DNA of 24,889 nt from Candidatus Bathyarchaeota archaeon (GTDB lineage: Archaea > Thermoproteota > Bathyarchaeia > Bathyarchaeales > Bathyarchaeaceae). The notes under the pieces are model-generated. The model made no database searches. It saw nothing but the letters and a program-made list of their open reading frames with translations, and was not told the origin of the DNA. The DNA is taken from contig CP070709.1 in the NCBI GenBank assembly GCA_020350305.1, positions 444,522 through 469,410 of the forward strand. The letters are read 5' to 3'. The position numbers and the translations under genes are program-made. Shown piece by piece: positions 20,297-24,889 of this stretch (the first letter of the stretch is position 1; each line of letters opens with the position of its first letter).

Positions 20297-21040
20297 TCAT
20301 GGTGTACTCGCCACAAAGATTAGCTTCTGGCTTTCTGGAGAGTGTAGGGATCTGTCAAAATTTCCGTATACTTTATCGACTCTAAAACCAATGTCTTTTA
20401 AGGTCTTTTCTATTTCCCCCCTAGAAAATATTCTTGCTTCTCCATATTCGTAGTATCTTTCTTTCAGCTTTCCCTCTTGATAAACTTCAAAAAAGAGATT
20501 CACTGAAACAATGTTGGTTTGAGGGTTTCGTCTTGAAAAGATAGTCCTGACGACTTCTTTTTTAGGGCTGAGTTCTCTTCGATCAATCCACCACGAGCTT
20601 TCCCGCTTCTTACTAGAAAGTTGTGATACATCAAATGCCAATATGCCTTTTCTTTCCAAGGCGTTGTACACGTTCGTTAAGCATCTGTTTTGATCTTCTT
20701 GCGTGACGCAGTGTTCAAACGTTGCAGATGGAATGTAAACAAGGGGAAATTTCCCCTTCAGTTTGAAATTTCGTATATCTCCAAGCTTCAATCTTACACG
20801 TTTTCTGACGAAGGAGCCTAACGTTTTCAGTTTCTGTCTGGCCACATTGAGCATGTACTTGGAGTTGTCAATTCCCCACACGGTAACATCTGCTTTGGCC
20901 AATTCAATCGCTACTCTTCCGGTGCCTACCCCAAGTTCTAAGGCTTTTCTTCCGTGTTTAACAGCCAATTCTCTGTAGAAATCTACGTCATCCCCTGACG
21001 CAAACAAATCGTAGTATTTTGACGCCGGCCCATAATTCAC
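20297..21040 (-). CDS. class I SAM-dependent methyltransferase
   Basis: A protein of about 247 residues with a Rossmann methyltransferase core. The opening YGPASKYYDLFAS is typical of small-molecule methyltransferases. Motif I is ALELGVGTGRVAIELA, motif II ends VWGIDNSKYML, the motif III region is LKLGDIRNF, and post-motif IV is FPLVYIPSATFEH. A beta-rich C-terminal cap is followed by FSRGEIEKTLKDIGF. I prefer GTG 21040 because AGGTGG lies about 6 nt upstream; GTG 21049 is also in frame. The methyl acceptor is unknown. It is separated from the divergent and convergent neighbours and seems to be a single gene. Confidence 0.87.
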   Translation of the reverse strand: MNYGPASKYYDLFASGDDVDFYRELAVKHGRKALELGVGTGRVAIELAKADVTVWGIDNSKYMLNVARQKLKTLGSFVRKRVRLKLGDIRNFKLKGKFPLVYIPSATFEHCVTQEDQNRCLTNVYNALERKGILAFDVSQLSSKKRESSWWIDRRELSPKKEVVRTIFSRRNPQTNIVSVNLFFEVYQEGKLKERYYEYGEARIFSRGEIEKTLKDIGFRVDKVYGNFDRSLHSPESQKLIFVASTP

Positions 21041-21108
21041 TGCAACCACCTGTTAGTAATCTTTGTATTAATGTTTAGCTTCTTTGTCGAGCTAGTTCTC
21101 GGAAATCG

Positions 21109-21360
21109 CTACTTTCTAAGTGAAAGCTTTGCTTGGTCTTCTAACCAGCCGGGATGAACTCCTACCGATTTCTTCAATGTGGGGCACGGGAAGTCTCCAC
21201 ATTCGGTGCAGAAGTGCAATTTCTTGTCTGTTTTACAGCAATCGAATATCTTGCAACCTTTTCTGTCTTCACTACCACAGCCTTTGCATTCTTCGGTCAT
21301 GTAATAACGGCAAGACCCGCAGTACAGTAAGCAAGGAGTCGCCAAAGGATCGACGCTCAT
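21109..21360 (-). CDS. small DUF3795-like cysteine-rich protein
   Basis: An 83-residue protein with CLLYCGSCRYY near the start, the same C-x3-C-x2-C pattern as DUF3795 proteins. It then has CKGC, GCKIFDCC and FCTECGDFPC, ten or more cysteines in all. It probably binds zinc or an iron-sulfur cluster; the function is unknown. I start at ATG 21360 (MSVDPLATPCLL), preceded by AGGTGTG. The frame is open up to 21381, but the extra residues are not part of the fold. It is a distant relative of the longer protein at 4598-5077. Confidence 0.8.
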   Translation of the reverse strand: MSVDPLATPCLLYCGSCRYYMTEECKGCGSEDRKGCKIFDCCKTDKKLHFCTECGDFPCPTLKKSVGVHPGWLEDQAKLSLRK

Positions 21361-21381
21361 AGTTTCACACCTATTCTGCAT

Positions 21382-21676
21382 TTTAGATTGAGCAAAAAAA
21401 ATATATGTTTAATGGATAAGCGAAGCACAGCTTCACATGGACGAGCAGTCTCCTTGTGTCCACAAGCGAACTAACATAGACCTAGACATTTTAACATTAT
21501 TTCGGGATCGTTTCGTGTTCAGCTCCAAAAATCGGGGACTTGATGTTTTCACTAACGTATTCATTGTGGCGAATTCGAATGCTTTTTGTGTTATCACATG
21601 CACGCGGAATCCAACCTTTGAATGGTCTGTTACTTTTAAATAGCCTTTCAGTCACTACAATTCGTGAGGTTATAGT
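21382..21676. other. intergenic region upstream of the DPSL gene
   Basis: No supported gene. An alternating run CACATGCACGCG lies at 21595-21606, and the TATA-like CTTTTAAATA (21631-21640) would drive the ferritin gene. Confidence 0.4.
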
Positions 21677-22228
21677 ATGGCCAAAGTAGCTCGAGAAATG
21701 GTGGAGAAGGCGGGTATCAATGTTGATCAGCTAGTAGAGTTATTGGTCAAGAATGCCGCAGCTGAACTTACAACCTACTATTATTATACTATCCTTCGAT
21801 GCAATCTAATAGGACTTGAGGGAGAAGGGATCAAGGAGATCGCGGAAGCCGCTCGCATTGAAGATCGTAACCACTTTGAGGCTCTTGTTCCTCGCATATA
21901 CGAGTTAGGAGGCAAACTGCCAGAGAACATGAAGACTTTTCATGATATTTCAGCGTGTCCCCCCGCCAAATTGCCAAAAGACCCAACTGATACTATTGCA
22001 ATGCTGAAGGTGTTGGTGGAAGCTGAACGATGTGCGGTGCGAGGATATACCTACATCTGTAACCTGACCGCTAGCAAAGATCATCGAACCTATGATTTGT
22101 CTCAAGCCATTCTTAACGAGGAAATTGAGCATGAGTCCTGGTTCTCCGAATTCCTAGGCGAGGGCCCATCTGGCCACTTCATGCGTAGAGGTGCCACCTC
22201 ACCGTTCGTCTCTAAGTTCCTTAAGTAG
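21677..22228 (+). CDS. Dps-like (DPSL) ferritin-superfamily protein
   Basis: A 183-residue four-helix di-iron protein. Candidate ligands are Glu30 (AAAELTTYYYY), Glu62 and His66 (IEDRNHFEAL), Glu117 (EAERC) and Glu149/His152 (EEIEHE). Two cysteines, Cys94 (SACPP) and Cys119 (AERCAVRGY), are 25 residues apart. A cysteine pair near the iron site marks archaeal DPSL (thioferritin) proteins, which form 12-subunit shells, store iron and consume peroxide. ATG 21677 follows GTGAGG, and CTTTTAAATA upstream serves as promoter. A pyrimidine run ending in T7 (22251-22257) probably terminates it. The ZIP metal transporter gene follows. Confidence 0.85.
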   Translation: MAKVAREMVEKAGINVDQLVELLVKNAAAELTTYYYYTILRCNLIGLEGEGIKEIAEAARIEDRNHFEALVPRIYELGGKLPENMKTFHDISACPPAKLPKDPTDTIAMLKVLVEAERCAVRGYTYICNLTASKDHRTYDLSQAILNEEIEHESWFSEFLGEGPSGHFMRRGATSPFVSKFLK

Positions 22229-22239
22229 AGTCTTTTCTC

Positions 22240-22257
22240 CGCCTTCCCTCTTTTTTT
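22240..22257 (+). terminator. poly-pyrimidine terminator after the DPSL gene
   Basis: A C/T run ending in seven T residues lies about 20 nt after the stop, the usual form of an intrinsic archaeal terminator. Confidence 0.45.
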
Positions 22258-22298
22258 AAAAATCTCACAAATATTGGATATGGACTTGTGTGGTGTGT

Positions 22299-23048
22299 AT
22301 GATTGAGGAGATAGTTTGGTTCGGTATGGTAGCCAGCTTGGCTGCGGGTTTAGCTACTGGTGCTGGAGCTTTACCTGTATTATTTACTAAAAAGATTTCA
22401 GATAGGTTGTTGGATGTTATGCTCGGATTCTCGGCAGGGGTTATGCTGGCGGCAACTTCATTTAGTTTGATAGTTCCAGCTATTGATTTGAGTGGCCCGT
22501 GGGTTGCCGTTATCGGTCTTGCCCTTGGAGCTGTTGTTTTGCATCTGATCGACCGTTTTATTCCTCATTTCCATCCGATACTTGGTGCTGAAGGGCCTCC
22601 TTCGAGGCTTTCAAGAGTTTGGTTGTTTGTTCTTGCCATAACAATTCACAACTTTCCGGAGGGCTTGGCGGTGGGAGTCAGCTTCGGTGGTGGGGATGTG
22701 TCAGCTGGTCTTGTGATAGCTATGGCTATTGGGCTTCAGAATATGCCTGAAGGTCTTGCAGTTGCGTTGCCTTTGGTGAGAGAGGGTTATAGTCGACGTA
22801 GTGCTCTATGGTATGGAGCACTGACTGGGTTGGTTGAACCGGTTGGGGGTTTGTTGGGTGTTACGCTCGTCTCTATTTTCCATCCGGTGCTGCCTTGGGC
22901 GCTTGCTTTTGCTGCGGGTGCAATGCTCTTCGTTGTAAGCGATGAGATGATACCAGAGAGCCATAGAAGAGGCTTTGAGAGAGAGGCGACCTTCGGTCTA
23001 ATAACGGGATTTGTGATCATGATGTTGCTAGATTGCTTATTTACTTGA
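22299..23048 (+). CDS. ZIP-family metal transporter
   Basis: A 249-residue, roughly eight-helix protein of the ZIP (ZupT/GufA-like) family. The metal path is marked by HNFPEGLAVG in helix 4 and NMPEGLAVALPL in helix 5. A cytoplasmic histidine-containing loop precedes them (DRFIPHFHPILG). Family members import zinc, iron or manganese. The ATG at 22299 is the first methionine of the hydrophobic start; GTG 22290 is three codons upstream. It follows an iron-storage gene, which fits iron or manganese, but the metal is not determined by sequence. The cytochrome b5 gene starts 38 nt downstream and may be cotranscribed. Confidence 0.92.
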   Translation: MIEEIVWFGMVASLAAGLATGAGALPVLFTKKISDRLLDVMLGFSAGVMLAATSFSLIVPAIDLSGPWVAVIGLALGAVVLHLIDRFIPHFHPILGAEGPPSRLSRVWLFVLAITIHNFPEGLAVGVSFGGGDVSAGLVIAMAIGLQNMPEGLAVALPLVREGYSRRSALWYGALTGLVEPVGGLLGVTLVSIFHPVLPWALAFAAGAMLFVVSDEMIPESHRRGFEREATFGLITGFVIMMLLDCLFT

Positions 23049-23086
23049 GAAGACTGCTTTCTCACAAACGTGGAGGAATCAGATAT

Positions 23087-23350
23087 ATGAAGGAGTTCAC
23101 TGAGGAAGAGCTTATCCAATACAATGGGAAGAACGGAAATCCAGCATATGTGGTGTACAAAGGAAAAGTGTACGATGTATCAACTAGTTTTCTTTGGAAG
23201 GATGGAATCCACCAAGTTTTTCACACCGCTGGCAGGGATCAAACAAAGGCCTTGGAGCAAGCTCCACACGGTGAAAATGCCCTTGAGAAGTTTCCAGTGG
23301 TTGGGATCCTACGTGGTTCTGGTGTTTCTAATACGCATGCACGCACATAA
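23087..23350 (+). CDS. cytochrome b5-like heme-binding protein
   Basis: An 87-residue soluble protein with the short prokaryotic cytochrome b5 pattern KEFTEEELIQYNGKNGNPA, YVVYKGKVYDVS, HTAGRDQTKALEQAPHG and FPVVGIL. His46 and His61 are the likely axial heme ligands. The start is ATG 23087 with GGAGG 10 nt upstream; the frame is open back to 23033, inside the ZIP gene. The last six codons (from AAT ACG CAT) lie in a 19-nt alternating purine-pyrimidine tract, so the tail NTHART looks like a by-product of that tract. It is probably an electron carrier; its partner is unknown. Confidence 0.88.
   Translation: MKEFTEEELIQYNGKNGNPAYVVYKGKVYDVSTSFLWKDGIHQVFHTAGRDQTKALEQAPHGENALEKFPVVGILRGSGVSNTHART
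23331..23349. repeat. 19-nt alternating tract inside the end of the cytochrome b5 gene
   Basis: Nineteen bases alternate, including GCATGC at 23335-23340. They cover the final codons and the first two bases of the TAA. Confidence 0.6.
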
Positions 23351-23425
23351 GATGTGTCAGTTTTGGGAATGTTCCTTGAACAGACTCATTTCAACTCTGG
23401 GAACCTAATTTTAAAGTTGCCAAAA

Positions 23426-23440
23426 GCACGCATACATGCA
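23426..23440. repeat. alternating tract immediately upstream of the ASCH ribosome site
   Basis: Fifteen bases alternate (GCACGCATACATGCA), directly followed by GGAGG at 23441-23445. Confidence 0.55.
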
Positions 23441-23452
23441 GGAGGTAGGACA

Positions 23453-23761
23453 GTGCCTCTATTCATGATTAGGAAACAGTACTTTGAACAGTATAAATCT
23501 GGAAAGCAAGATGTAGAATTAAGAAGCATGCGACCTCAGTGGAAGAACAGTAGAGTAGGAAATCAAGCTGTTTTGATGTGTGGAAAAGACATTCTAAGGA
23601 AAAGAATATTGAAAGTCCATACAGGTTCTTTGGCTAGAATGCTTCTGAACGTTAACTATAAGAGAATCTTTCCAGATGCAAGGACCATATTTGAAGCAAA
23701 CCGGCTGGCTCGAGAAATATACCGAGAAGACAAAGAGTTCATGGCTTTTGAACTAGTATAG
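23453..23761 (+). CDS. ASCH-domain (PUA-like) protein
   Basis: A 102-residue protein of the ASCH type. It begins MPLFMIRKQYFEQYKSGKQD, then VELR, holding the SGKxxxExR motif characteristic of the fold, followed by WKNSRVGNQAVLMCG and a basic stretch. ASCH domains are PUA-like and thought to bind RNA or modified nucleosides. I start at GTG 23453 because GGAGG lies 7 nt upstream. ATG 23465 would be the second choice, and the open frame back to 23354 is out of keeping with the fold. A TTTTAAAG element at about 23408 may be its promoter. It ends in TAG and is followed at once by another alternating tract. Confidence 0.78.
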   Translation: MPLFMIRKQYFEQYKSGKQDVELRSMRPQWKNSRVGNQAVLMCGKDILRKRILKVHTGSLARMLLNVNYKRIFPDARTIFEANRLAREIYREDKEFMAFELV

Positions 23762-23763
23762 AA

Positions 23764-23776
23764 ATGCGTGCGTGCA
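23764..23776. repeat. alternating tract after the ASCH gene
   Basis: ATGCGTGCGTGCA, three bases after the stop codon. Confidence 0.5.
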
Positions 23777-23855
23777 GTTTTAGCCGCAGTTGAATTTGCA
23801 ACCATTTGTGCACTCATGATTGAATGTGGGTAATACTATGGAGCTAGACTGTTTT

Positions 23856-24889
23856 CTAGATGGTTGCCGTTCCGTGGTGTTCCATTTTTTCCCATTTCAT
23901 TGGATAGTGGAATGTTTCTTCAAGCTGACTTAGCATTCTTATTATGTCCAGTATGTAGAGGAAGGAAAGTCTGTGGAGTATGGTGTATAGCAGTAGGGGC
24001 TTTTTTTCTTTGATATCCAGAGATAGCGCATAGGTGGCGACGGCGACTTCTATTATGATGAAGGCTAGGAACCAAAAGACGTAGATGTATGGGATTGTTT
24101 GGAAGAAGTCAATTGCTATCCCGATTTGGGTATTGCCGTTTGGGGGGCCAGGTCCGTGGTTCGATGATGACCCTCCTGGTGCCCATTCTGGAGGGCCGCC
24201 TCCCATTCTTGGCTGATAGATTGTGTAGGGTGATATTGGGTTGAAGCAGAAGACTAGTAGCCACATCATGGTGAAGAACATGAACCAAGGGTAGATGATT
24301 CCATTGAAAATTCTCCATGGCATTACAAAGGTGCCAGTGCGTCCGTATTTCTTGTTGAAGGCCATGTCTTTATGTTTGGTGAGCACTTGGAGACTGCCTC
24401 TGTACCATCTGTATCGTTGTTTCGCAAGGCTGGTCATTGATGTTGGGGCTTCTGTGTATCCGAAGGCTCGTGCTTCAAATGCCGTTTTGTATCCAGCTTT
24501 TAAAATTTTGAACGTGATGTCCGCGTCTTCAGCGAATGTGTCCCCTTCGAACAAGCCGATCTCTTTGAGTACGGATGCTCGAAATGCTCCAATGGGCCCC
24601 GGCACAACTGTGACGTTTTGTATACTCGCTTCGCTTCTTCGGTGAAGGTTGATTCCGACAACATATTCGAGTGCTTGAAGTTTTGTTAGAAGGCCACGTC
24701 GATTTCCGACTTTTACATTTCCTGCTACTGCGGCTATTTTGGGGTCATTGAAATGTTTGATTAGGTGTTGGATGGCGTTCGGGTCAAGAAGCGTGTCAGC
24801 ATCGATGCAGATGATGAATTCTCCCTTGGCAAGTATAATTCCTGTATTGAGAGCATCCCACTTTCCACCATTTGGCTTTGTAACTACTC
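23856..24889 (-). CDS. family 2 glycosyltransferase, cellulose-synthase-like, N-terminus beyond the window
   Basis: The frame is open to the right edge, so about 344 residues of a longer protein are visible. In order, the chain shows KPNGGKWDALNTGI, the UDP/metal DxD (ICIDADTLLDP), the GNVKVGNRR segment, VVPGPIGAFR, the acidic TFAEDAD motif and QRYRWYRGSLQ (the Q-x-x-R-W motif). This is the signature set of processive family 2 enzymes (cellulose, hyaluronan and poly-N-acetylglucosamine synthases). At least three C-terminal hydrophobic segments follow, with a Gly/Pro-rich loop (about GGGPPEWAPGG) between two of them. It would polymerise or extend a surface polysaccharide at the membrane; the sugar is unknown. 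It ends in TAG. Confidence 0.9.
   Translation of the reverse strand, partial: VVTKPNGGKWDALNTGIILAKGEFIICIDADTLLDPNAIQHLIKHFNDPKIAAVAGNVKVGNRRGLLTKLQALEYVVGINLHRRSEASIQNVTVVPGPIGAFRASVLKEIGLFEGDTFAEDADITFKILKAGYKTAFEARAFGYTEAPTSMTSLAKQRYRWYRGSLQVLTKHKDMAFNKKYGRTGTFVMPWRIFNGIIYPWFMFFTMMWLLVFCFNPISPYTIYQPRMGGGPPEWAPGGSSSNHGPGPPNGNTQIGIAIDFFQTIPYIYVFWFLAFIIIEVAVATYALSLDIKEKKPLLLYTILHRLSFLYILDIIRMLSQLEETFHYPMKWEKMEHHGTATI

Noticed and set aside
21437..21643. 68-codon rightward frame upstream of the DPSL gene
   Set aside because: It covers the ferritin promoter, has no ribosome site and no family resemblance.

Overview
This looks like a chromosomal stretch of a mesophilic archaeon. The signs are TATA-like boxes about 25-30 nt upstream of inferred transcript starts, GGAGG-type ribosome binding sites, a DPSL-type ferritin, Lrp-like and membrane-bound winged-helix regulators, a DUF4332 protein and a cellulose-synthase-like glycosyltransferase. 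The mix resembles Bathyarchaeia (MCG), but that placement is my inference from family composition; there is no marker gene here. There is no rRNA, no CRISPR array and no intact insertion sequence. The only RNA gene I can support is a tRNA-Val(GAC).

Layout. 1-1067: a small membrane protein facing two leftward genes for thioredoxin-fold-like proteins without CxxC. 1316-1570: tRNA-Val with its TATA box and, at its 3' end on the other strand, a decayed ribbon-helix-helix reading frame. 1802-5190: an MFS exporter, then leftward DUF4332/HAD genes and a leftward 36-aa zinc-ribbon plus DUF3795 pair. 5513-7553: a receiver-only response regulator, then a small exported protein with an apparent CTG start beside a double-HTH Lrp-like regulator. 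7812-9952: a nucleotidyltransferase, an unnamed conserved protein, a VOC protein and a second copy of the 36-aa zinc ribbon. 10049-12055: a sulfite-oxidase-like molybdoenzyme interrupted by an in-frame TAG, a nitroreductase and a rubrerythrin. 12056-12848: an AT-rich gap with hairpins. 12849-15350: a large secreted CARDB protein. 15725-16989: a membrane-bound winged-helix regulator, a small membrane protein and a secreted protein linked by three copies of one inverted repeat. 17260-21381: GIY-YIG protein, MarR-like regulator divergent from an ABC exporter, a methyltransferase and a DUF3795-like protein. 21677-24889: DPSL ferritin, ZIP transporter, cytochrome b5, ASCH protein and a partial glycosyltransferase.

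How genes fit together. Rubrerythrin, the DPSL ferritin, nitroreductase and cytochrome b5 suggest redox and peroxide handling in a low-oxygen organism. Two regulator-target sets can be read from the DNA: the GTTCTA-N4/5-TAGAAC sites around the winged-helix/membrane module, and the MarR/ABC divergon.

The most unusual window-wide signal is an alternating purine-pyrimidine motif centred on GCATGC. By eye I count 21 GCATGC hexamers. Nearly all lie between genes or at gene edges, and some lie in alternating runs up to 21 nt long. No annotated feature explains it.
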